Shown here: positions 8,912 through 18,100 of the stretch, in pieces | Numbering within the stretch: the first letter of the stretch is position 1 | Layout: each line of letters begins with the position of its first letter | Assembly (NCBI GenBank): GCA_963783945.1 | Contig: CAWAPS010000032.1 | Coordinates: 372,001-436,000 of the forward strand | DNA: 64,000 nt | Source of the DNA: CAWAPS01 sp963783945 | GTDB lineage: Bacteria > Actinomycetota > Acidimicrobiia > Acidimicrobiales > Palsa-688 | Direction of reading: 5' to 3' | Program-made: the position numbers and the translations under genes | Notes under the pieces: model-generated | What the model saw: the letters and a program-made list of their open reading frames with translations, nothing else | What the model was told of the DNA's origin: nothing | Database searches by the model: none

Positions 8912-10381
8912 CTATATAGCGTGGAACACGAGGAGCAGAGCCACCACGACGACCGTGGCGGCGGCCGCCATGCCGGCGATGACGAGCGGAAAGGACGCGG
9001 GAGATGGCCGCGACGGAGCGGGTGGCGGCTGCCCATCGCCTGCTAGGTGCACGGTTCCGGCCCTTCGGTCGTTGGAGATCGACCGCTCGCCCGGCCCGGG
9101 CGGATAGGGCAGCGGGGCGGGGAGCAGTGGTTCAGGGTCCGCGAAAACGGGCCGCTGCTCGCCCGCCGGGCCTCCGGGGTCGACGCCGGCCCCCGACGGG
9201 GGAAGGAGAGGTGGGAGGGGATCCGTCCTCTCCGAGAGCGGCTGGCGGGCCTGTCCCCGGGACGTCAGGTCGGGCGGAACCACCTGACGCACCGGCGGAT
9301 CGGCCGGACCGGTGGTTGACGGCCCCCGGGGGGACAGTACCGGCGGAGGAGGCGGCGGCAGCAGGGGTGGCAGCGGCGATCGCGCATCTGTAGTGGTGGT
9401 CATGGGCCGCTCTACCCTCAACGGCCAGGCCGGCTCGGCGGACGCGGGCGGCGGTGAAACCAGGTCAGAGGGGATGGCCCGCGGCGGAGGGGAGGGGGGC
9501 GAGGATTCCTCCCAGACGGTGTAGGCGGTCTGGGGCCATCCTGCCCGCGCCTCGATCTCCTGAAGCGTTTGGGCAAACTCGAGAGCGCTGTGGGGCCGGT
9601 TCTCCGGGGCTTTGGCCAGCGCCGCCTCGAGGGCATCCGAGAGGGCGATAGGGACAGATGCCATGCGCAGCGGGCGCACCGGATCCCGGATTATCCGCAG
9701 TATCACCGAGGCGGGGGCCTCGTTGTCGAACGTGGCGAACGGCGCCAGTCCCGAGAGGAGCTGGTACATGGTCGAGGCCAACCCATACACGTCCGTGGCC
9801 GGGGACAGAGGGTCGCCCTCGAGAATCTCAGGTGCCACATGCAGGGTGGTAAGGCCGAACTCGCCCGAGGTGGCCTGGATCGAGGCCTGGAGAGCGGCGA
9901 CCCCGAAGTCGGCCAGAGCCGGCTCCCAGAACTGGGTGACCAGGATGTTCTGAGGCTTCATGTCGCGATGGAGAAAGCCGCGCCGGTGAGCAGTCTCGAG
10001 GGCGCCTGCGATCTTGATCGCGACGCGGACCACGTCGGCGGGGTCGAACGGGCCGAGGCGCTGCGTCTGTTCGGCTATCGATTCCCGGCACAGCTCGAGG
10101 ACGAGGACGGGACGGCCGTCGAGCGTGGTCAGGGAACGATAGAGAGTGACGATGTTCGGATGGTCGCTGACCTTCGCGAGGGCGCGAATCTCGTCGTCGA
10201 ATGTCTCGCGTAGGTGCGGGTGGACCGCGTCGGCCCTGAGGACTTTGAGGGCAACACTGCGTCCCGTTTCCAATTCGGTGGCCCGATAAACAGTGGAAAA
10301 GAAGCTGCCTCCGATCTCGGCCAGGTGGGTGTAGCCAGGCACGACACCCGACGGCCCGGGGTGGTGCTTGCGGCTGCGCAC
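8912..10381 (-). CDS. Transmembrane Ser/Thr protein kinase
   Basis: 489 residues from GTG at 10381. The cytoplasmic Hanks-type kinase domain spans roughly residues 15-270: glycine loop IGGSFFSTVY, catalytic lysine K46 in VALKVL, HRD motif at 138-140 (LHRDMKPQNILV), DFG at 158-160 and APE at 183-185, so all catalytic residues are present. A proline-rich linker of about 170 residues leads to one C-terminal membrane helix (PLVIAGMAAAATVVVVALLL) with almost no extracellular part, so the sensor is probably another protein. It is the last gene of the fibronectin/MoxR/DUF58/transglutaminase island and is overlapped out of frame by the preceding gene. Confidence 0.92.
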   Translation of the reverse strand: MRSRKHHPGPSGVVPGYTHLAEIGGSFFSTVYRATELETGRSVALKVLRADAVHPHLRETFDDEIRALAKVSDHPNIVTLYRSLTTLDGRPVLVLELCRESIAEQTQRLGPFDPADVVRVAIKIAGALETAHRRGFLHRDMKPQNILVTQFWEPALADFGVAALQASIQATSGEFGLTTLHVAPEILEGDPLSPATDVYGLASTMYQLLSGLAPFATFDNEAPASVILRIIRDPVRPLRMASVPIALSDALEAALAKAPENRPHSALEFAQTLQEIEARAGWPQTAYTVWEESSPPSPPPRAIPSDLVSPPPASAEPAWPLRVERPMTTTTDARSPLPPLLPPPPPPVLSPRGPSTTGPADPPVRQVVPPDLTSRGQARQPLSERTDPLPPLLPPSGAGVDPGGPAGEQRPVFADPEPLLPAPLPYPPGPGERSISNDRRAGTVHLAGDGQPPPAPSRPSPASFPLVIAGMAAAATVVVVALLLVFHAI

Positions 10382-12866
10382 CCGTCGACGCTACCCGTGC
10401 TCGTCGGACCCGGCGGCTTCGGGCCGCGACTGTCGGCCGGCGAGCGCTCGAGCCTACTGAAAGGACCGCCCGTATCCGCTGCCTGCGATCCAGCCCGCTA
10501 TGGATTCTGCGTCGCAGGGCCCGCTGGGTTTCCCATGCCGACTCAGCGCTCGCAGTATCGGGCGGCCGAGCAGGCGAGAACATGGCCCGGTCGGCAACCG
10601 ATCCGACCAGGCTCACGGGGCCGGCGATATCGGAGGAAAAATGGATCGCCGCCTCACTCGCCACCTCTGCAGTAGTCGAGCCCGGGGCGGTCGCCATTCC
10701 GGCCTGGTCCAACCCGTCGAGCAACTCCAACCAGGCGCCGACTGCCAGTTCCGCCGGGTCTTCCGATCGCCGGGAGCGGCGCCGCCCGGCGCGGCGGGCC
10801 GCCGCCAGGCCAGGTCCGGCCATGGCAAGGATGGCGAGGACCCCAAACAGCGCGATCAGCGCAGTCAACCACACAGGGATGTGGTGGTGACCAGGGACCT
10901 TCACTGTGGCTCGCGGCGCCAGCGGGTGCCCGCCGGTGATCTCGCTCCTCGGAACGGCGTTGGCCTGTCTGGGCGCCAGGGTCGTCGGCGGTGCTTGCGC
11001 CTGCTCTGGAGGAGGAGTCGACACGCCCGTGGTGGTGTCGGGCGTGGGGTCGACGACGACCCAGCCGAGGCCGGCCACGGGAATCTCCACCCAGGCCCAG
11101 GCCTGACGGTTGGTCACCTGGTAGCTACCCGGCCCGATGGCATAGCCGGCGGATGTGGGGGCCACCCGGAATCCGGTAACGACCCGGGCCGGCACTCCGA
11201 GGTAGCGGGCCACCATGGCGACCAGAGTCGCAAACTGTTCCGGGGTGGCTCTGCGGTTGACGGTGACTGCGTTGATCGCCGCCGACAGGGAAGTACCGCC
11301 GATGCTCTTGGCGGACGGAGGCACGGTGGTCGTGCTGGTCGTGGTGGTCGCCGTGGTCGGGCGACGGGTCGTCCGGCCCGCCGCGACAGGGCGGCGGCCA
11401 GTCGCTTTCGCTTTGGCGGAGGCCGCCGGCTGGCGAGCCGGCTCCGGCCGGGCGTTGGCCGAGGGAGTCGAGACGGAAACGAGCGACGGGTCTACCCGCT
11501 TCTCGTTGGTGTGCAGCGCGTCCACGACCGATTGCAGAAACGCCACGCTAGGCGCCGGGCGCTCGCCCGTGAGACCGGAGAGAAACCGCAGCGTGGTAGC
11601 CAGAGCGGAGGACGTTCCGACCGGAAGCTCCAGGTCTCCCTGCGAAATCGACACTCCAGGCGACGAGGCCGAGGCCACCCCGTAAGCTCGCGGCACTCCT
11701 TCGATGGTGACCGCGGGGGCGCGTGAGACTGCCGTGTAGGAGAAGAGTCCGTTCTTCACCGACACCGGCAGGAACATGCCGGTGCCCGGGTCGGCTGCGA
11801 TCGAAACGCCGGCCACGGCAGCCGGTCGGTCCAGCGCCGGGAGTAGGGCAATAGGTAACTGCCGCTCGAGGACTACGTGTTGAGTAGCCGTCGAGTTGTC
11901 GAGAGAGGCCCGACCTGTTGCGCCCGCGGTAGGGATGCGCCCGCCCGTCGGCTGGAACGTGGCGGTGAACTGCCAGACGGCCCCGTCGTAGTCATCGAGG
12001 ATGGCCATGCCCAGGTAGCCGGTGGACGCCCGGCTCAACTCGACTTCCAGCTCCCGGTCGGCTGGCGCGTGCGGGGTTCCATCCCGAAGCTGGGCCATCG
12101 AGTCGACCGGGTCCACAACAACCGACGTGGCAGTTGGCGCCGGCCGATGTAGTGAGGCAGGTTTGCTGCTCGAGGACGGCACGGCGGTAACTACGAGCGC
12201 GGCAACCGCGGTGACAGCTACCGCGATCACCGCCCCCGCCACCACTCCGCGGTCCTTGGGCGGGCTTCCTTCGGGTTCGTCTACCGCGGTCCCGCCCACC
12301 GACACGATCGCGGCCTCGGTTTCCCGGTGTCGGGCCACCGCGGTTGCGGCAAGGACGACAAGGAGAAGAGGCCCGACCGCCCCGTCCGATCCGGGGGCTG
12401 ATGCGCTGACCGCGTACGATAAGACGAACAGCCCCACCGGCACGGCCAGAGCGACCATCGAGAGCCCGTAACCGGTGCGCCGGCCCCGGATCAGCAACTC
12501 TGATGCCAGTGCGGCACAGAGCCAGGTCAGCACTACCACGACCGCCATCGTGGCCCTGGCCCCGCCCAGGGGGAGAGTTTGGGTCAGCAGCCGGTTGGGC
12601 GCCCGGCTCAGTTCTCTGGTCACAACTCCGGGATGCGGTCCCATAGAGACGAGCAACAGCAGGACCAGGCCGGCGGCTGAAAGCGCAAAGGCGAAGGCGG
12701 CGGCCAGGCGCCAGATCACGCCGCATGCGATGGCGATCACCACCGGTGCCACCGAAGCCACAGCCAGAAGGGCGACGGCGCCACTGACGCGATAGTCCCG
12801 GAGAAATGGCAGTGCGGCCAGAAATGTGGCCGACGCCAGTCCGATAAGCGCCGGGCCTTCGGCCAT
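9828..12866 (-). CDS. Transglutaminase-like membrane protein with degenerate active site
   Basis: The start is ATG at 12866 behind GGAGGGAGG; the frame is open further upstream. Several N-terminal membrane helices are followed by an extracellular region with a Thr-rich linker and a transglutaminase-fold segment at about residues 530-600 (TPEQFATLVAMVARYLGVPA, then AWAWVEIPVAGLGWVVVDPTP). The positions normally holding catalytic Cys and His appear to be Pro and Trp, so enzymatic activity is doubtful. A further helix (WLTALIALFGVLAILAM) and a cytoplasmic tail follow. The tail should end near 10390, but the literal frame stays open to 9828, reading through 553 bases of the kinase gene. In the next frame, TAG at 10391-10393 would end the protein just before the kinase start. 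Confidence 0.72.
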   Translation of the reverse strand: MAEGPALIGLASATFLAALPFLRDYRVSGAVALLAVASVAPVVIAIACGVIWRLAAAFAFALSAAGLVLLLLVSMGPHPGVVTRELSRAPNRLLTQTLPLGGARATMAVVVVLTWLCAALASELLIRGRRTGYGLSMVALAVPVGLFVLSYAVSASAPGSDGAVGPLLLVVLAATAVARHRETEAAIVSVGGTAVDEPEGSPPKDRGVVAGAVIAVAVTAVAALVVTAVPSSSSKPASLHRPAPTATSVVVDPVDSMAQLRDGTPHAPADRELEVELSRASTGYLGMAILDDYDGAVWQFTATFQPTGGRIPTAGATGRASLDNSTATQHVVLERQLPIALLPALDRPAAVAGVSIAADPGTGMFLPVSVKNGLFSYTAVSRAPAVTIEGVPRAYGVASASSPGVSISQGDLELPVGTSSALATTLRFLSGLTGERPAPSVAFLQSVVDALHTNEKRVDPSLVSVSTPSANARPEPARQPAASAKAKATGRRPVAAGRTTRRPTTATTTTSTTTVPPSAKSIGGTSLSAAINAVTVNRRATPEQFATLVAMVARYLGVPARVVTGFRVAPTSAGYAIGPGSYQVTNRQAWAWVEIPVAGLGWVVVDPTPDTTTGVSTPPPEQAQAPPTTLAPRQANAVPRSEITGGHPLAPRATVKVPGHHHIPVWLTALIALFGVLAILAMAGPGLAAARRAGRRRSRRSEDPAELAVGAWLELLDGLDQAGMATAPGSTTAEVASEAAIHFSSDIAGPVSLVGSVADRAMFSPARPPDTASAESAWETQRALRRRIHSGLDRRQRIRAVLSVGSSARRPTVAARSRRVRRARVASTGAQPQAPPRAVGCRAWLHPPGRDRRQLLFHCLSGHRIGNGTQCCPQSPQGRRGPPAPTRDIRRRDSRPREGQRPSEHRHSLSFPDHARRPSRPRPRAVPGIDSRTDAAPRPVRPRRRGPRRDQDRRRPRDCSPARLSPSRHEASEHPGHPVLGAGSGRLRGRRSPGLDPGHLGRVRPYHPACGT

Positions 12867-12925
12867 GGCCTCCCTCCAGCCCGGGGATTCTGGGCGGAAC
12901 CGAGACAACCGTAAGGATAGGTCGC

Positions 12926-14140
12926 TCAACGAGCCACACCTGTGTTCCACCGCTGGACCAGTTCGTCAGCAGTGCCCGCTTCCACGATTGTGAGACCGGG
13001 GTGTAACGGAACCCTGACGGTATGGCGAACCATGGACACGACGATCACCCGGTCGAAGCGCCGGCGCAGAGCGGCGATCACCGGAAGGTCGTCCAGGTCG
13101 ATCTGACCAGTGACCACGACCAGCGCGGTGCCACCACGATCGCGCCGGAGCAGGACCAGTTGGCTGACGAGCGACCCGGAAGCGGGTTCCACATCTGTCA
13201 GGTAGTCCACCAGCGGAGCGGGGTCCCGGCTGCCGGGGCCGCCCATACGGGTGCCGTCAGTCAGGCGCATTTGCACCGGGGCCTTGCCTACCGACATGGA
13301 CACGACCAACGACGCGGTCACGTCGATGGCCTCTTCGAAGGTCTCCTCGGAGTACCGTTCGGGTCTGAGGTCGGCGAGGACGACGGTGTAGGGCTGGGCT
13401 GTATCCACGTTGTGGCGGACGACCAACTTCCCCAAGTGGGCCGTCGTGGGCCAGTGAATGGTGCGGAGGTCGTCGCCTACGACGTATTCACGGAGCTGGT
13501 GAAACGTAACCGTGCCCTGTGGCGAAGCGTCACTGGACGGCCCTTCCAGATTCCTCGAGACGCCGGTGGGCAGCCGATGCAGGGAAAGCAACCGGGGATG
13601 CACCGCGATCTGTTGTGACGCCCCCATGCGCTGCACCATCCGGCACAGGCCAAAAGGGTCGGATCTCGGGATCTCGACCGGTCCTATCTCGTACACACCC
13701 CGCCTCGACGTAGGCAATCGGTAGGTTCGCAATCCCTGCTCACCGCGACGCAGCCGAGGGAGAAGAGCGCGAACCGGCGTGTCGCCTAGTCGCTGCTCGA
13801 TGGCAATCGGCGCCAGGGTGCGGCGGGACTCGTTCTTGACGTGCACCACGGCGATGGCCGGCAATCCCTTCTCGACCCTCGGGGGCTCGACGGCGCGCTC
13901 CAGGGCGAGCCGGGGCCGGCGCAGCACGTGGGCGATGGAGCCGGCGACGAGGATGACCACGCCCGCCCCGATGACCGCAACCGGGTACCAGTGCGCGACC
14001 AGTCCGCCGACAAGCAGCAGCACCCCGACCAGGGCGGCGCCGGCGCCGAAGCGGGTCACAGACCGATTCCGGGGTTGGGAACGACCGTGTGCACTTAGCG
14101 CCCGCCACGAAACAACTTGACGCAATTCTCTTGTAAACAT
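12926..14140 (-). CDS. DUF58 (vWA-like) membrane protein
   Basis: 404 residues. Two N-terminal membrane helices at about residues 30-70 precede a beta-rich domain and the DUF58 signature REYVVGDDLRTIHWPTTAHLGKL near residue 225. DUF58 proteins are usually encoded beside MoxR ATPases and are thought to act with them in assembling or inserting partner proteins; that arrangement is kept here, with moxR 47 bases upstream and the transglutaminase-like gene downstream. I see no good ribosome-binding site before the ATG, so translation may depend on coupling, or the start may be internal. Confidence 0.88.
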   Translation of the reverse strand: MFTRELRQVVSWRALSAHGRSQPRNRSVTRFGAGAALVGVLLLVGGLVAHWYPVAVIGAGVVILVAGSIAHVLRRPRLALERAVEPPRVEKGLPAIAVVHVKNESRRTLAPIAIEQRLGDTPVRALLPRLRRGEQGLRTYRLPTSRRGVYEIGPVEIPRSDPFGLCRMVQRMGASQQIAVHPRLLSLHRLPTGVSRNLEGPSSDASPQGTVTFHQLREYVVGDDLRTIHWPTTAHLGKLVVRHNVDTAQPYTVVLADLRPERYSEETFEEAIDVTASLVVSMSVGKAPVQMRLTDGTRMGGPGSRDPAPLVDYLTDVEPASGSLVSQLVLLRRDRGGTALVVVTGQIDLDDLPVIAALRRRFDRVIVVSMVRHTVRVPLHPGLTIVEAGTADELVQRWNTGVAR

Positions 14141-14187
14141 GCATGTCGTGGCACAGGACTTGTTCCAAGTTGTGTCGTGTCGGGCAC

Positions 14188-15156
14188 TTAGCGCACCAAA
14201 GCGCGAGGAACGGGCACAGACTGCAGCGACCGGGCCACCACGTCCGCGGCGGTGCGGCCCTGTATCTCGGCCTCGGGTCGAAGGATGATCCGGTGAGCCA
14301 GGGTCGGCTGGGCCATCGCCTTCACGTCATCGGGGGTGACGTAGGAGCGGCCAGCGGCGGCCGCGACCACACGCGCGGCACGGAGCAGGGCCAACCCGCC
14401 ACGGGGAGAGACGCCGAGCCTGACCTCGGGCAGGCCCCTGGTATGGGAGCAGATGGCGACGATGTAGTTCTCGATAGCAGGAGCCACCTCGACCGAGCGT
14501 CTCACAAACTCGACCATTTCCAGCAACTCGTCCCCGGTCATTACCGGTGCGAGGGTGGCCACCGTGGCGTGGTCCCTTTCCGTGCGGAGCACCTGGGCTT
14601 CCGCTTCCGGGTCGGGATAACCGATTTCGATCCGCATGAGGAATCGGTCGAGTTGCGCTTCGGGTAGCAGATAGGTGCCCTCGAGATCGATCGGGTTCTG
14701 CGTGGCGACCACGATAAAGGGACGGGGGACCCGGTACACCGTGGCGTCGGTCGTGACGGTCTGCTCCTGCATGACCTCCAGCAGCGCCGACTGGGTTTTC
14801 GGCGAGGCCCGGTTGATCTCGTCGCCGAGGACGATGTTGGCGAAAACCGGGCCGGGCCGAAAACTGAAGGTCGAGGTGGCCTGGTCGAACACCGACACGC
14901 CGGTCACGTCGCTGGGCAGGAGGTCCGGAGTGAACTGAATGCGATTCCAGGTAAGAGCCACAGAAGCCGCAATGGCGCGGGCCAATGAGGTTTTGCCCAC
15001 GCCCGGCACGTCCTCGATTAGAAGGTGCCCCTCAGCGAGAACACAGCTGACCGCAGCCCTGACCACCTGGTCCTTGCCGTGCATTACCCGGGTGATGTTG
15101 GCGACCAGACGGTCGTACCGTTGGACGAAGCCGTTCATCTCGGGACTGACGCTCAT
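14188..15156 (-). CDS. moxR: MoxR-family AAA+ ATPase
   Basis: 322 residues from ATG at 15156, which overlaps the TGA of the upstream gene (ATGA) and is preceded by GAAGGGAG. Walker A is VPGVGKTSLA (residues 50-59), Walker B ends in DEIN (112-115), and the sensor region ATQNPIDLEGTYLLPEAQLDRF is typical of MoxR. These ATPases act as chaperone-like motors for metal insertion or complex assembly, generally with DUF58/vWA partners, which follow directly. The client here is probably the large surface protein or the transglutaminase-like protein, by context only. Confidence 0.93.
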   Translation of the reverse strand: MSVSPEMNGFVQRYDRLVANITRVMHGKDQVVRAAVSCVLAEGHLLIEDVPGVGKTSLARAIAASVALTWNRIQFTPDLLPSDVTGVSVFDQATSTFSFRPGPVFANIVLGDEINRASPKTQSALLEVMQEQTVTTDATVYRVPRPFIVVATQNPIDLEGTYLLPEAQLDRFLMRIEIGYPDPEAEAQVLRTERDHATVATLAPVMTGDELLEMVEFVRRSVEVAPAIENYIVAICSHTRGLPEVRLGVSPRGGLALLRAARVVAAAAGRSYVTPDDVKAMAQPTLAHRIILRPEAEIQGRTAADVVARSLQSVPVPRALVR

Positions 15157-18100
15157 CGAGCTCCCTTCTTGGCCGAACGTCGTATCGATCGTCGGCGTGC
15201 ACCTTCCTCCGGCGCCTCCGGCGCCCGTTCGCGGCCCCCCGTCTTGGGGCCAGTGACCCGCCGGGCCCTGGTCATGCGAGATTTCCTGCCGAGCCGGGTC
15301 ACGGCCACGGCCCAGCCCAGCGCCAAGGCCAGAGCACCCCACCCGAGGGCGGAGCGGATTACAGGGTCTCCCGGGGCCGGGCTTCCTGCCGGGCGCGACC
15401 GGGGCGAGGGGGTGCACGCCACGGTCGTGGACGTGGACCCGCTGTCGCTCGACCCGGGCGGACAGGCGGTGGTGGAGGTAGTGGGAACAGTTGTGGTGGT
15501 CGACGTGGTGGTCGACGTCGTGGTCGACGTGGTAGTGGTGGTGCCGACCGTGCCTGACGGCGAGCCAACGGCGATGTTCTGGGTCGAGCCCAGGTACGTG
15601 TAGGTGACGACGACCGTCATGGCGCTGAGGTCGCACCCGTCCGAGACGTTCAGGGCGACCGGAAACGTCATGGGGCCGGCTGACGTTTCGGTCGCCAGGC
15701 AGGCCGAGGGTGGGCTCGTGCTACATAGACCGGACCCCGTCAAACACGCGGCAACCGTCCAGTCGATCCCGGCGGTTGGTGCCGGCCCGGGACCGCCATA
15801 ACTGACGTCGATCTGGCGTTGGAGGCAGAAAATCTTGCATTGAGCACTGATCGCGGCGCCGAACGCGTAGGCCGGTTGCCGTCCGATCACAAACGGTGTC
15901 GAAAGACGAGGTGACGACACCCCGTATGGGTTGGGGTTGTCGGTATCCGAAAGGGTCGCGTCGAGTAGCTGACAGCTGCCGCCCATCGAGTCGAGGTCGA
16001 AGTTGGCGACTCTGAACCCGCCGGCGACGAGCGCTCCGCCAACGCTCTGCGCCGCTCCTCCAGGACCGCCGCACTGAACGGTCGCGGTCGCTGTCATGGG
16101 CCCGGGCGGCACGTTCGGGAAGGACACGATCAGCGTGCCCGTATTGGGGTTGGGGTTGACCCTGGGGCTCACCGCTACTGCGAGGCCGGGAGGCCACGGC
16201 AGGGTCCGGGCGAACGGAGGGCCCGCTACAGCAACTGACGCGGCCTGATGCCCCGCCGGGAACACGGTCACCCTCGGGGCGTACGGTCGGCCCGCGGCCA
16301 GGCCGGGAACAGTGACTCTCGTAGCCGTCGTCGGTCCATAGGTGATCACGCCTACCCGGTACACGAACTCGGTGCTTTGGCTGCCGAAGGCTTCGACCGA
16401 GGAGCCTCTGGTCTCCACCTGAAGGGTTGCAGTGATCGATTGGCCGTTGGGGCGCCCGCTGCCTCCTACGCTGATTTCAGCGGGATTGGGTGGACGCCAG
16501 GCCTGGGTGCAGCTGTGATCCGGGGTCGGATTCCCGGTGAGTCCAGACAGGAGAGATCCCTGAACGCTGAACGTAGCGGAATCACCCAATAGGCCTAAAG
16601 GATCGCTGTTGATAGTGACAGTCGTCCGATTTCCCGGCACCTGGACAGACGGGGGCTGGCCCACGAATGACGAGCCACAGGCGGAGCCGGTGATCGTCCA
16701 GGTGTCGGCCGGAACGATGCAGCCGGGATGGCCGGGCCCGGTGCACGGCTGCCACGACACCACCCAATCGCCGCGTCCGTCGGACCTCGTCGCCACCGTC
16801 AGAGGAGCGTCGGGACCGCGCGCCGAAGTCGTGAAGGTAGCGGGGGTCGACAGGGTTGACTGGGTGTTGATGTACGCCGTCACCACGGCCGAATAAGTCG
16901 TGGACGGCCGGAGGCCGGTGAAGAGATACTGGGTCTGCCCATTGACGATCTGGACAGGCTGTGGTGGTTGATGAGACCCGGTCAAGGCCGTCACGTGCAC
17001 CGCCCAGGAGTCCGGTTCGCAATCGGTCTGATCCAGAAGCTGGTACGACCAGGCGATCAATGCCGCTCCCGACGACGGCGAGACGGAAGTGATCTGGGGG
17101 GCATAGGGCTTCTGGGTGGCGTTAGCACAGGTCACCTTCTGGCTGACGGGCTGCACCGTAGGCAGGAGCTTCGGCTCGCGGTTGAGCGCTGCCGACGAGC
17201 CGCCGGCTCTCTTGTTGCCCGGGAGCGTGGTGGCCGGCGTGACGTTCACGTCCGCCGGGCCGGCCGTGCTCAACTCGACGGCGTCATCTTTGTCGATGAC
17301 GACCGGCCGGTGGGTCCCGTCCGTGAACAGTTCGACCGCCTCGTGACTCTCAGGGTTGTTGAACACCACTCGCGGGCCGTCCTCGATCACCTCGGTCCCG
17401 AGAAAGCTCACATGTGCCGATGCTTCGGTGGCGTTGAGCACGGGGTAGGTGCCGGCCCCGGCCACCGGGGCCATCCCACCTGTTGAGGGGTTGATCGTCC
17501 ATAGGGTCTGCTGGGCCACGGCCGTCTGATCCAGCGTGTACAGGTACCCGAGCGACATGGCCGGAACAGCCGGATCCGATGCGGGGCTGAACCCTCGCAA
17601 CGCTGACGGCCCGGTGACCTCTCCAGAAGGCGACACACCGAACACCGACCATCCGGTTTCCGATCCGGCGAGGAACCAGATGTTTCCGGACGTTCCGTAA
17701 ATCGGCACAAACGTGCGGTCGGAAGCCGTCTGGGCGACTGGCACGTCTCGGCCTGAACGCGCCCCGCCGGCGCTGAACAGTCTTACGTGCCCAGGAGATG
17801 CCACTCCGACCAAACCCCCGGACGACTCGACCGCTGCCCGGGCGCAGGGCACCGTCAGCCGGGCTCTGGCGGTCACGACCAGACCCTCGTGGGCCGTGGC
17901 GACGGGCTGCAACTCGTCTGTGGCGCAGGAGGAAGCGGAAGCCACGAGCGTCCAAAGATCGGAGCCGCTCACTGCCGCCGCGCCCGCGCTCGTCGAAACC
18001 ATGCCGGGAAGAGAAGCGAAACCCAGTGTGCTCACCGCGGCGACAGGTTTGGACCCGGTCGCCGAGCCGCCCAACACAGAGGCGCCCGCCTGCGCCTTGG

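Noticed and set aside
10500..11726. Long plus-strand open frame of about 400 codons
   Set aside because: It is antisense to the transglutaminase-like gene, has low-complexity Arg/Gly-rich composition and no recognisable motif.
15160..15636. N-terminal extension of MoxR
   Set aside because: The stretch is His/Arg-rich shadow of the surface-protein Thr-rich region; the ATG at 15156 with its ribosome-binding site and ATGA coupling is the clear start.
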